Assembly (NCBI RefSeq): GCF_900177425.1 | Contig: NZ_LT840184.1 | Coordinates: 388,308-452,307, forward strand | Origin: Paenibacillus uliginis N3/975 | Lineage (GTDB): Bacteria > Bacillota > Bacilli > Paenibacillales > Paenibacillaceae | Reading direction: 5' to 3' | Length of the DNA: 64,000 nucleotides | Shown here: piece after piece, positions 8,400 through 16,761 of the stretch | Layout of the letters: each line of letters begins with the position of its first letter | Position numbering within the stretch: the stretch's first letter is position 1 | Made by a program: the position numbers and the translations under genes | Notes under the pieces: model-generated | Databases searched by the model: none | What the model was told of the DNA's origin: nothing | What the model saw: only the letters and a program-made list of their open reading frames with translations

Positions 8400-9485
8400 T
8401 ATATCTCGGAAGCTTTTGAAACGAACTGGATAGCTCCTTTGGGTAGAAATGTGGATTGCTTTGAGAAGGAACTTGCTCATTATGTAGGTAGCGAAGGAGC
8501 CTTAGCTCTAAGCTCCGGCACTGCTGCAATTCATCTGGCACTAATCCTGCTCAATGTTGGTATGGGTGATGTTGTTTTCTGTTCATCGCTGACTTTTGTT
8601 GCAAGTGCCAACCCTATTCTGTATCAAGGAGCAACCCCTGTCTTTATCGACTCTGAGCCCGAAACCTGGAATATGTCGCCTAAAGCTTTGGAGAGGGCAC
8701 TTAAAGATTATGCTGCTAAAGGACAGAAGCCAAAGGCAGTCATTGTAGTCAATCTGTACGGGCAAAGCGCGGATTATGACCAGATTAAATCGATATGTGA
8801 TGAATATGAAGTTCCTATTGTCGAAGATGCTGCGGAGTCCCTGGGAGCTAGTTATAAAGATAAAAAAAGCGGCACCATCGGTAAGTTTGGTGTTTTTTCT
8901 TTTAATGGCAATAAAATTATAACTACCTCGGGTGGAGGAATGTTAGTTTCGGATGATGCTGGGGCTCTGAATAAGGCGAGGTTTCTGGCTACTCAAGCCA
9001 AAGATAAAGCGGTACATTATCAGCATAGTGTAGTAGGTTTCAATTACCGTTTAAGTAACATTTCAGCAGGAATAGGTAGAGGGCAATTACAGGTTTTAAA
9101 TGAACGGATTCGAAAAAAACGTGAAATTTTTAAAGTTTATTATAATGAGTTATCTCGTATTCCGGGAATTGAGTTTATGCCGGATGCACCTTATGGAAAT
9201 TCTACACGTTGGTTAAGTACTATAGTTCTGGACCAGGAAGCCTTTAATATTGGTGTATATGAAGTAATTGCTCACCTTGAAAAGCATAACATTGAGTCTA
9301 GGCCTGTATGGAAACCACTTCACTTGCAGCCTTTATTTTCGGATGCCGAATTTTATTTGGATAAAGAGGTCGGGGATGTAAGTTATGATTTGTTTACGAA
9401 AGGCATCTGTTTACCTTCAGGAACAAGAATGTCGTTAGAAGAACAAATGTATGTAATCAAGCTTATTAAGGATTACATTGGTTAA
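8337..9485 (+). CDS. EpsN/PglE/LegC-like sugar aminotransferase (DegT/DnrJ/EryC1)
   Basis: The 382-residue PLP enzyme closely resembles the Bacillus exopolysaccharide aminotransferase EpsN: IYLSSPHMSG, SNWIAPLG-like FETNWIAPLG, LSSGTAAIHLAL, FIDSEPETWNMSP, VEDAAESLG and FNGNKIITTSGGGML, where K193 is the PLP lysine. It aminates C4 of the UDP-4-keto-6-deoxy sugar made by the dehydratase at 1665, giving the substrate of the acyltransferase at 5589. This completes a legionaminate precursor route. ATG 8337 follows GGGATGAGACG. Its 5' end is duplicated at 6227 as a dead fragment. Confidence 0.9.
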   Translation: MLERGDRIYLSSPHMSGLEQQYISEAFETNWIAPLGRNVDCFEKELAHYVGSEGALALSSGTAAIHLALILLNVGMGDVVFCSSLTFVASANPILYQGATPVFIDSEPETWNMSPKALERALKDYAAKGQKPKAVIVVNLYGQSADYDQIKSICDEYEVPIVEDAAESLGASYKDKKSGTIGKFGVFSFNGNKIITTSGGGMLVSDDAGALNKARFLATQAKDKAVHYQHSVVGFNYRLSNISAGIGRGQLQVLNERIRKKREIFKVYYNELSRIPGIEFMPDAPYGNSTRWLSTIVLDQEAFNIGVYEVIAHLEKHNIESRPVWKPLHLQPLFSDAEFYLDKEVGDVSYDLFTKGICLPSGTRMSLEEQMYVIKLIKDYIG

Positions 9486-9520
9486 TTTTAGAGGCAGAAT
9501 AACCTACTTGGAGGTAGTAC

Positions 9521-11074
9521 ATGTTTCATCTTGGGGAAATTATTCAGATCACAAACAATGATTGCGATAATTTATTAGGTATTGTCTTAGAGAAAGTAAG
9601 AAATGGCGTTGTTGTATTACGAGCTGATCCTGTAATTTATGAGCAAGATTCGGATTGTGTTTTACTTTTAGGCGACCATACGGATATCCCGGTTAATATC
9701 ACCGAAAAATTGTATGTAGATGAAAAGGATGCAGTGCGTGTTGGGAACGTAGATATTAATACATTCGAGAAAATTAAAAGAAAAGAAATTTTATCTAATG
9801 TAAATGAATTTTATCATCTGTTTCATTGGTCTGAAAAACCGTTCATCCCAGAGGAAACATCACTTTCATATGGTGGAAGAGTATATGATGAAAGAGAAAT
9901 GATGAATTTAGTAGATTCTTCATTAGATTTTTGGTTGACTTCAGGGCGGTATAGCAAACAATTTGAGAAAGAATTCGCCAAGTATATTGGCGTAAAATAC
10001 GCTTTGCTTACGAATTCAGGATCATCGGCTAATCTATTGGCGTTTTCAGCATTAACCTCACCTAAACTCGGTGATCGTAGAATAAAACCTGGTGATGAAG
10101 TTATTACAGTAGCTGCCGGTTTTCCTACAACCGTTACACCAATGGTTCAAAATGGAGCCATCCCTGTTTTTATTGATGTAGATTTAGGTACATATAACAT
10201 CCTACCGGATCTTATCGAAGGTGCTATAACATCTAAAACAAAGGCCATCATGATCGCTCATACGATGGGAAATCCCTTTGACTTAAAAAGGGTAATGGAA
10301 CTGGCAAACCACTATAAATTATGGGTTATTGAAGATAATTGTGATGCTCTGGGATCACGTTATGACGACCGAATTACAGGAACATTCGGTCATATTGCAA
10401 CATCAAGCTTTTACCCTCCTCATCATATGACAATGGGCGAAGGTGGAGCAGTTTATACTAATGACCCGCTTTTAAAAATGATTATTGAATCCTTCAGAGA
10501 TTGGGGAAGGGATTGTTGGTGTCCGTCGGGTTGCGATAACACTTGCAAAAAACGTTTCGGTTGGGAGCTAGGGACCCTTCCTTACGGTTATGACCATAAA
10601 TATACTTATTCTCACATTGGCTACAATCTGCGCGTAACGGATATGCAAGCCGCTATTGGTTTAGAACAGTTAAAGAAAGTTCCTAAATTTATTCAAAGAC
10701 GTATTCATAACTTTAATCGTTTATTTGAAGGTTTACGCGATTTGGAGCAATACTTCATACTCCCTAAAGCTACAGATCATTCTCAGCCAAGCTGGTTTGG
10801 TTTTATTTTAACTTTAAAAGATGATGCAGGATTCACCCGAAAAGACATTGTAGATTATCTTGAAGCACGTAAAATACAAACCCGCATGCTTTTTGCAGGT
10901 AACCTTACAAGACAGCCAGCATTTCAAGGTGTGAATTATCGTATACATGGTGATCTGAAAAATACCGATAAGATATTAAAAGATACATTTCTCATTGGGG
11001 TCTATCCAGGCTTAACTGACGAAATGATTGATTACATTGTTTTTACAATTAGGGAGTTTATCAGCACGATTTAA
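9521..11074 (+). CDS. rfbH: CDP-4-keto-6-deoxyglucose 3-dehydratase (RfbH/AscC, E1) with N-terminal extension
   Basis: Residues ~110-517 are a typical E1 enzyme, a PMP- and [2Fe-2S]-dependent C3 dehydratase. The PLP lysine is replaced by His302 in SFYPPHHMTMGEGG, and the cluster cysteines are C332, C334, C338 and C342 (CWCPSGCDNTC). The product is CDP-4-keto-3,6-dideoxyglucose after reduction by an E3 flavin reductase, which is not in this window. The usual length is about 437, but this protein has 517 because of a small beta-rich domain in residues 1-90. The extension looks translated: GGAGGT stands 7 bases before ATG 9521, and no better start exists downstream. It begins the CDP-sugar part of the locus. 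Confidence 0.92.
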   Translation: MFHLGEIIQITNNDCDNLLGIVLEKVRNGVVVLRADPVIYEQDSDCVLLLGDHTDIPVNITEKLYVDEKDAVRVGNVDINTFEKIKRKEILSNVNEFYHLFHWSEKPFIPEETSLSYGGRVYDEREMMNLVDSSLDFWLTSGRYSKQFEKEFAKYIGVKYALLTNSGSSANLLAFSALTSPKLGDRRIKPGDEVITVAAGFPTTVTPMVQNGAIPVFIDVDLGTYNILPDLIEGAITSKTKAIMIAHTMGNPFDLKRVMELANHYKLWVIEDNCDALGSRYDDRITGTFGHIATSSFYPPHHMTMGEGGAVYTNDPLLKMIIESFRDWGRDCWCPSGCDNTCKKRFGWELGTLPYGYDHKYTYSHIGYNLRVTDMQAAIGLEQLKKVPKFIQRRIHNFNRLFEGLRDLEQYFILPKATDHSQPSWFGFILTLKDDAGFTRKDIVDYLEARKIQTRMLFAGNLTRQPAFQGVNYRIHGDLKNTDKILKDTFLIGVYPGLTDEMIDYIVFTIREFISTI

Positions 11075-11092
11075 CGACAGGGAGGGTTAGTT

Positions 11093-11890
11093 ATGAAGGT
11101 GGTAATTTTGGCAGGTGGGTACGGTACAAGAATCAGTGAAGAATCTCATCTTAAGCCAAAACCAATGATAGAAATAGGGCATAGACCTATACTGTGGCAT
11201 ATTTTAAAGATCTATTCTAGCTACGGGTTTAATGATTTTATAATATGTTTGGGTTATAAAGGTTTTGTCATTAAGGAGTATTTCGCTAACTACTTCCTGC
11301 ATGAATCGGATGTGACATTCGATTTTAGAAACGGAAATCAGAATATAACGCATAATCATTCTGCCGAACCTTGGAAGGTAACCTTGGTGAATACCGGTAT
11401 TGATACCATGACTGGTGGAAGGATAAAACGAATCCAACCTTACATTAGTAACGAGCCGTTTTTCCTTACTTACGGTGATGGAGTTTCAAACGTAGATATT
11501 CATAAACTTTTAGATTTTCATAAAATGAATGGAAGACTTGCTACGGTAACCTCTACCCAGCCCGAGGGTCGTTTTGGAATTCTAGATATCGATGATCATA
11601 GCCAGGTAAGAGGATTTCAGGAAAAACCTAAAGGCGACCATAGCTGGATAAACGGGGGATTCTTTGTACTTCAACCTGAAATATTTAATTATATTGAGGG
11701 CGACCATACGGTTTTTGAAAAAGAACCACTAGAACAACTAGCCAAGGATGGAGAACTTACCGCATATAAACATAACGGTTTTTGGCATCCGATGGATACG
11801 TTACGCGACAAAAATTATCTTGAAAGTTTATGGGCTAATAATAAAGCCCCTTGGAAAGTATGGGAAGATAATCGGGTGATGTCATTATGA
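11093..11890 (+). CDS. rfbF: Glucose-1-phosphate cytidylyltransferase
   Basis: This 265-residue nucleotidyltransferase makes CDP-glucose from CTP and glucose-1-phosphate. It begins VVILAGGYGTRISEES, followed by KPKPMIEIGHRPILWHI, the standard RfbF/AscA signature; YGDGVSNVDI, near residue 130, holds the metal-binding aspartates. GGGAGGG precedes ATG 11093. The stop overlaps rfbG in an ATGA arrangement, so supply of CDP-glucose and its dehydration are coupled. Confidence 0.95.
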   Translation: MKVVILAGGYGTRISEESHLKPKPMIEIGHRPILWHILKIYSSYGFNDFIICLGYKGFVIKEYFANYFLHESDVTFDFRNGNQNITHNHSAEPWKVTLVNTGIDTMTGGRIKRIQPYISNEPFFLTYGDGVSNVDIHKLLDFHKMNGRLATVTSTQPEGRFGILDIDDHSQVRGFQEKPKGDHSWINGGFFVLQPEIFNYIEGDHTVFEKEPLEQLAKDGELTAYKHNGFWHPMDTLRDKNYLESLWANNKAPWKVWEDNRVMSL

Positions 11891-12954
11891 AAGATTTTTG
11901 GAACGGGAAAAGAGTTTTCCTTACGGGACATACAGGTTTTAAGGGATCATGGTTGAGTATGTGGCTATCCATGCTTGGAGCGCAGGTTAAAGGTTATGCA
12001 TTGGAACCTCCAACTGAGCCCAGTTTGTTTGAACTGTGTAAAGTAAAGGAGTTGCTAGTTCAGTCTGTTATCAAGGATATAAGGGACTTAGATTCGCTGA
12101 AGAGAGAAATGGTAGATTTTCAGCCGGAGATAGTCATTCACATGGCAGCTCAACCTTTAGTTAGGGAGTCTTATAGTATTCCGGTAGATACTTACTCTAT
12201 AAATGTTATGGGTACGGTAAACCTGTTTGAGGCAGTTCGTGTGACGAAAAGCGTAAAATCAGTTGTCAATGTGACCACGGATAAATGTTATGAAAATAAA
12301 GAATGGGTGTGGGGTTACAGGGAAGGGGAAACTTTAGGAGGATATGATCCTTATTCCAGCAGCAAGGCTTGCGCGGAGTTAGTAACGGATGCTTATAGAA
12401 ATTCTTACTTTCCAGCAGAGTATTATGATCTTCACGGCGTGGCGATTGCCACAGTAAGAGCGGGAAATGTGATCGGTGGTGGGGATTGGGCTAAAGATCG
12501 ATTGATTCCTGATTGTATGCAATCGCTAATATTAGGAGAGCCCATACACATCAGAAATCCGCATTCCATCAGACCATGGCAACATGTCCTTGAACCATTG
12601 AGTGGATACTTGATGATAGCCCAAAGATTGTTTGAAGACGGAACAGCATACGAAGGAGCATGGAACTTTGGCCCTAACGATCAAGATACAAGATCGGTCG
12701 AATGGATTGTCCAGAACTTGTGCGACAAGTGGAAAGGAAGTCAGGGTTATGTTGTTGAACAGGGTGATCACCCACATGAAGCGGCTTTTTTGAAGTTGGA
12801 CTGTTCTAAATCCAGAATGAAACTAGGTTGGTCTCCTCGCTGGGAGTTGGGTGAAGCCCTAGATTATATTATTGAATGGACTGAGGCTTTTAAGAACGGT
12901 GAAGGTCTTAGTGCTGTATGCTTTAACCAAATTTCGAGATACGAGGGTTTTTAA
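11887..12954 (+). CDS. rfbG: CDP-glucose 4,6-dehydratase
   Basis: The 355-residue extended SDR has the NAD motif FLTGHTGFKGSWL (residues 11-23), VTTDKCYEN and YDPYSSSKA with the catalytic YxxxK. It removes water to give CDP-4-keto-6-deoxyglucose, the RfbH substrate. It starts inside the rfbF stop (ATGA). The C-terminal sugar-binding region keeps GNVIGGGDWAKDR, typical of RfbG. Directly after its stop lies a fragment of another SDR gene. Confidence 0.95.
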   Translation: MKDFWNGKRVFLTGHTGFKGSWLSMWLSMLGAQVKGYALEPPTEPSLFELCKVKELLVQSVIKDIRDLDSLKREMVDFQPEIVIHMAAQPLVRESYSIPVDTYSINVMGTVNLFEAVRVTKSVKSVVNVTTDKCYENKEWVWGYREGETLGGYDPYSSSKACAELVTDAYRNSYFPAEYYDLHGVAIATVRAGNVIGGGDWAKDRLIPDCMQSLILGEPIHIRNPHSIRPWQHVLEPLSGYLMIAQRLFEDGTAYEGAWNFGPNDQDTRSVEWIVQNLCDKWKGSQGYVVEQGDHPHEAAFLKLDCSKSRMKLGWSPRWELGEALDYIIEWTEAFKNGEGLSAVCFNQISRYEGF

Positions 12955-12957
12955 CGT

Positions 12958-13011
12958 GGTTTAATTAATGGTAAAAGTATTATCACAGGTGCAGCCGGTT
13001 TTGTTGGTACT
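12958..13011 (+). pseudogene. N-terminal fragment of an SDR epimerase/reductase gene
   Basis: In the frame continuing past the rfbG stop, the bases encode LINGKSIITGAAGFVGT, an ordinary N-terminal Rossmann start of a nucleotide-sugar epimerase or reductase (GxxGxxG). The frame then runs straight into the ribosome site and GTG start of the next gene with no epimerase body. It probably marks the spot where the TPP-enzyme cassette replaced an older CDP-sugar SDR gene. The fragment is short, so chance cannot be excluded. Confidence 0.45.
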
Positions 13012-13029
13012 TTAGGGAGGGGAAAACTT

Positions 13030-14805
13030 GTGAAAATGAGAGTTGCAGATTATATTACTAACGCATTATATGATGCAGGTGGAAAGCATGTCTTTTTAGT
13101 AACTGGTGGTATGATTATGCACCTGACAGATGCTTTATACCAGCATGAAAAACAAACTTATGTATGTTGTCATCATGAACAAGCTGTAGCAATGGCAGCT
13201 GAAGCTTATGGTAGATATACTGGTGAATTAGGTGTTGCATATGTAACGGCAGGCCCGGGTGCACTTAACACGATAACAGGAGTAGCGGGTGCATTTATTG
13301 ATTCATCTCCATCAATTATTGTTGCCGGAAACTCAAAAGTTTCATTAGCAAAGATTAAAGGACCTAGGCAATTCCCTCTTCAAGGGTTCGATTCCCTGCC
13401 GATATTTGATCGGATCACTAAATATGCCGTGATGCTGGATGATATATCTAAAGTAAAGTATGAAGTTCAAAAATGTATTCATATAGCGAAAAGTCATCGT
13501 GTGGGCCCGGTATATTTAGAGGTTCCAGTAGATTTACAGGGTGCAACATTTGATCCTGATCTTTATGAAGACTACGTGCCTGAAACAACAGTAGAAGTAT
13601 GTAGTAACACAGATATTCAAATTGAAATGGTTAAGGAAGCACTACTAACTAGTAAGCGTCCTTGTCTATTAGTTGGAGCGGGAGTTCGGCTAGCAGGAGC
13701 CATAGAAAAATTCATGACTTTTATTAGAAAAACTGGTATTCCGGTGTTAACTTCACGACTCGGAATGGATCTAATCGATTATCACCATCATCAATTTGTT
13801 GGAAGACCTGGAACATATGGTGATCGACCTGCAAACTTCACAGTCCAGAATGCTGATTTGCTAATTGTAGTGGGTTGTAGGTTAGGAATTGGTTTAGTAG
13901 GCTATGACTTCGAGGATTTTGGAAAGAAAGCTAAAAAAATAATAGTAGATATAGATGACTTAGAATTGAGTAAACCATCGGTTATTCCTGATATTGCAAT
14001 TAAAGAAGATGCTAAAGTTTTCTTTGACAAAATGAATGCGGTTATTGATAACGGTAGCTTTAATTATTCTGCTTGGGTGGATCAAACACAACTATGGAAA
14101 AGAAAATATCCTGTAAACTTACCTGAATATTCCAATGAAACACAGGGTATTAACTCATATCGTGCAATGACCCACTTTTCAGAACGTGTAGGTAAAGATT
14201 CTACCTTTGTAGTTGATACAGGTTCTTGTTTTCACGTTCACGCACAGGCATTTAAAGTGAAACTAGAACAACGCCACATAATTACTGGTGGTCTTTCAAC
14301 AATGGGATATACTCCAGCTGCGATTGGAGTTTCTGTTGCTAAGGGTGGGAATGAAGTATATTGCATAACTGGAGACGGGTCATTCCAAATGAACTTACAG
14401 GAATTGCAAACTATCGCACATTATAAACTTCCAATAAAATTTTTTCTACTTAACAACGGTGGATATTTATTAATACGACATACACAAAACAACTTTATGG
14501 AAGGCCGTTATATTGGCGAGAGTAGTGATTCTGGTGTAGGCTTTGCAAGCTTAGAAAAAGTAGCTGAAACATTTGGCTTAGGGTTCATGAAAATTTCAAA
14601 TCTAAAAGAATTAGATGAGAAAATAGACGATTTCATTCACTATAAAGGAGCTATGATATGTGAAGTTATGACTCCGTCTAATCAGCTTCTCATTCCGAGA
14701 GTTGCATCTGAAAAGTTAGCAGATGGAACGATGGTATCTAAAGCATTCGATGATATGTTTCCTTTCATGTCTAGGGAAGAGTATTACTCAAATTGTTTAG
14801 ATTAA
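13030..14805 (+). CDS. TPP-dependent enzyme of the acetolactate synthase superfamily (YerE-like)
   Basis: This 591-residue protein has three TPP-enzyme domains. E50 in CCHHEQAVAMAAEAYGR is the cofactor-activating glutamate. A central domain spans ~195-340, and the diphosphate motif runs from GDGSF (448) to LLNN (476). In yersiniose synthesis YerE, of this family, decarboxylates pyruvate and adds the two-carbon unit to C4 of CDP-4-keto-3,6-dideoxyglucose, exactly what RfbFGH here would produce. GTG 13030 has GGGAGGGG eight bases upstream. The next two genes (acetaldehyde dehydrogenase and 4-hydroxy-2-oxovalerate aldolase) also handle pyruvate and two-carbon units. True acetolactate synthase is unlikely without an ilv context; the exact acceptor is unknown. 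Confidence 0.75.
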   Translation: MKMRVADYITNALYDAGGKHVFLVTGGMIMHLTDALYQHEKQTYVCCHHEQAVAMAAEAYGRYTGELGVAYVTAGPGALNTITGVAGAFIDSSPSIIVAGNSKVSLAKIKGPRQFPLQGFDSLPIFDRITKYAVMLDDISKVKYEVQKCIHIAKSHRVGPVYLEVPVDLQGATFDPDLYEDYVPETTVEVCSNTDIQIEMVKEALLTSKRPCLLVGAGVRLAGAIEKFMTFIRKTGIPVLTSRLGMDLIDYHHHQFVGRPGTYGDRPANFTVQNADLLIVVGCRLGIGLVGYDFEDFGKKAKKIIVDIDDLELSKPSVIPDIAIKEDAKVFFDKMNAVIDNGSFNYSAWVDQTQLWKRKYPVNLPEYSNETQGINSYRAMTHFSERVGKDSTFVVDTGSCFHVHAQAFKVKLEQRHIITGGLSTMGYTPAAIGVSVAKGGNEVYCITGDGSFQMNLQELQTIAHYKLPIKFFLLNNGGYLLIRHTQNNFMEGRYIGESSDSGVGFASLEKVAETFGLGFMKISNLKELDEKIDDFIHYKGAMICEVMTPSNQLLIPRVASEKLADGTMVSKAFDDMFPFMSREEYYSNCLD

Positions 14806-14839
14806 TTATTGTTTTAATCAAGAGGTATTAATAAAAATT

Positions 14840-15748
14840 ATGGGGAATAACATCATGATTGATAGTAGATTGAAAGTGGCTATCTTGGGAAGCGGGAATA
14901 TAGGGACTGATCTTCTTATGAAGACGATTAGATCACCTTACCTGACATGCACTTATTTTGTTGGCAGGCATATAGATTCTCTTGGAATACAAAAAGCAAT
15001 GAGAAAAGGAATAAGAGTATCAGATCAAAGTATTGATGCATTAATTAATGATCCTGATAGTTTTGATCTAGTGTTCGATGCAACCTCAGCAAAAAGCCAT
15101 AAAGCGCATGCTCCTATCCTTAAGGAGATGGGGAAGGTTGTAATCGATTTAACTCCATCCAACATCGGAGAAAAGTGTGTTCCTGCCGTTAATATTGATC
15201 GATGTATTCATTACGACAATGTGAATATGGTTACATGTGGGGGACAAGCATCAATTCCGTTAGCTTTTGCTATTGGTCAAACACAAACAGATGTTGAATA
15301 CATTGAAGTTGTTTCTAGTATTGCTTCTAAAAGTGCTGGCCCAGCTACTCGGAATAACCTGGATGAGTATATTGAAACGACAGAAAAAGGGATTAGCAAG
15401 TTTTCAAATTGTAACCAAGTAAAAGCTATACTCAACTTGAATCCTGCTGAACCATGTATTGATATGCAAACCACTGTGTTTGCTAAGGTAAAAAGCCCTC
15501 GGTTAGTGAATTTAACTAAATATGTAAATGAAATGGTTGAAAAAATGCGAAATTACGTACCGGGCTATCAATTGCTTATTCCTCCAACAATTGAGAATGA
15601 AAGAATTGTAATTATGGTAAAAGTTCAGGGCCTGGGGGATTTCTTGCCTGCTTATGCTGGTAATTTAGATATCATTAATTGTGCAGCTATTGCTATGGCA
15701 GAGAAACATGCATTAGCTAGAAATGTTTCAAATGAGAGAGGAGTATAG
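14840..15748 (+). CDS. Acylating acetaldehyde dehydrogenase (DmpF/MhpF family)
   Basis: The 302-residue protein has the NAD motif ILGSGNIGTDL (residues 15-25), catalytic C133 in VTCGGQASIP, and the closing NLDIINCAA stretch. The family oxidises acetaldehyde to acetyl-CoA and works in a channelling complex with the aldolase encoded next. Such pairs normally sit in aromatic meta-cleavage operons; none of those genes is present here. ATG 14840 has AGAGGT at a rather long distance, and ATG 14855 with GGGGA before it is equally likely. It may scavenge acetaldehyde released by the TPP enzyme or act on a sugar-derived aldehyde. Confidence 0.82.
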   Translation: MGNNIMIDSRLKVAILGSGNIGTDLLMKTIRSPYLTCTYFVGRHIDSLGIQKAMRKGIRVSDQSIDALINDPDSFDLVFDATSAKSHKAHAPILKEMGKVVIDLTPSNIGEKCVPAVNIDRCIHYDNVNMVTCGGQASIPLAFAIGQTQTDVEYIEVVSSIASKSAGPATRNNLDEYIETTEKGISKFSNCNQVKAILNLNPAEPCIDMQTTVFAKVKSPRLVNLTKYVNEMVEKMRNYVPGYQLLIPPTIENERIVIMVKVQGLGDFLPAYAGNLDIINCAAIAMAEKHALARNVSNERGV

Positions 15749-15749
15749 C

Positions 15750-16757
15750 ATGCATCAAGTACTAATTAGTGACCCTACTTTGCGTGATGGATCACATGCT
15801 GTTCGTCATCAAATAACATTTGAACATATGATGTTGTACGCTGAACTAGCTGAGGCTGCGGGGATACCCATTCTAGAAGTTGGGCATGGTAACGGATTAG
15901 GGGCCTCATCCTTGCAATTGGGTAAAAGCCTTGTATCAGACGCCCATATGTTAATAGGCTGTAGAGAAAAGTTGGTTAATACTAAGTTGGGTATCCATGT
16001 AATACCAGGTTTTGCGACTATTAATAAAGACTTGAAAAATGCAATAGATATTGGTGTAAACGTTGTTCGTGTAGCTTCTCACTGTACTGAGGCTGATATT
16101 ACGAAGTGTCATATCGAGTATGCAAGAGAAAGAGACGTTGAGGCATTTGGAGTGCTAATGATGTCGCATATGGCATCGGCGACAAAGTTGCTTGAAGAAG
16201 CAAAAAAAATGCAAAGTTATGGTGCTCAAGCTGTTATCCTTATGGATTCTGCGGGAGCCTATTTCCCTAGCGATGTTAGCGAGAGAATAACTAGATTAGT
16301 TCATGATCTTGAGATTCCCGTAGGATTTCATGCGCACAATAATTTAGGGATGGCGATTGCCAATTCGATTACTGCTCTTGAGAGTGGGGCTGTAATTCTA
16401 GATGGAACAATTAGAGGATTCGGTGCTGGAGCAGGAAATGCTCAACTTGAATTGTTAGTTGCAGTGTTAGAGAGACTGGGATATAAAACAGGTATTGATC
16501 TATATAAATTGTTAGATGCTGCTGATATTGCTGAATCACATTTCGCCAAGGTCCCATATGTGAGTTCAACAAATATTGTGAGTGGACTTTCAGGTGTTTT
16601 CTCTGGGTTTGCTAAGCCAGTCGAGAGAATATCTAGGGAGTTTGGTTTAGATCCTAAAGATATCTTCTTCGAATTAGGGCGTAGAAAGGTTGTCGCAGGT
16701 CAAGAAGACATAATCCTCGAAGTTGCAGTATCATTATCACAAAAGTCGGGTGAGTAA
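15750..16757 (+). CDS. 4-hydroxy-2-oxovalerate aldolase-like protein (DmpG family, DRE-TIM)
   Basis: This 335-residue protein belongs to the HMGL-like DRE-TIM metallolyases: SDPTLRDGSHAVRH (R12, D13, H16), metal ligands H194 and H196 in GFHAHNN, and ELGRRKVVAGQEDII near the C-terminus. The family splits 4-hydroxy-2-oxo acids into pyruvate plus an aldehyde. One oddity is that the conserved GVYSSF tyrosine (Y290/Y291 of BphI/DmpG, implicated in substrate stereocontrol) appears as F284 in GVFSGF. I chose ATG 15750, preceded by GAGAGAGGAG, one base after the dehydrogenase stop. The context suggests a role in branched-sugar synthesis rather than catabolism. Confidence 0.82.
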   Translation: MHQVLISDPTLRDGSHAVRHQITFEHMMLYAELAEAAGIPILEVGHGNGLGASSLQLGKSLVSDAHMLIGCREKLVNTKLGIHVIPGFATINKDLKNAIDIGVNVVRVASHCTEADITKCHIEYARERDVEAFGVLMMSHMASATKLLEEAKKMQSYGAQAVILMDSAGAYFPSDVSERITRLVHDLEIPVGFHAHNNLGMAIANSITALESGAVILDGTIRGFGAGAGNAQLELLVAVLERLGYKTGIDLYKLLDAADIAESHFAKVPYVSSTNIVSGLSGVFSGFAKPVERISREFGLDPKDIFFELGRRKVVAGQEDIILEVAVSLSQKSGE

Positions 16758-16761
16758 TGAT

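Noticed and set aside
13030..14805. Biosynthetic acetolactate synthase (ilvB)
   Set aside because: There is no small subunit, ilvC or leucine gene nearby, and the neighbours are CDP-sugar genes; a YerE-like role fits better.
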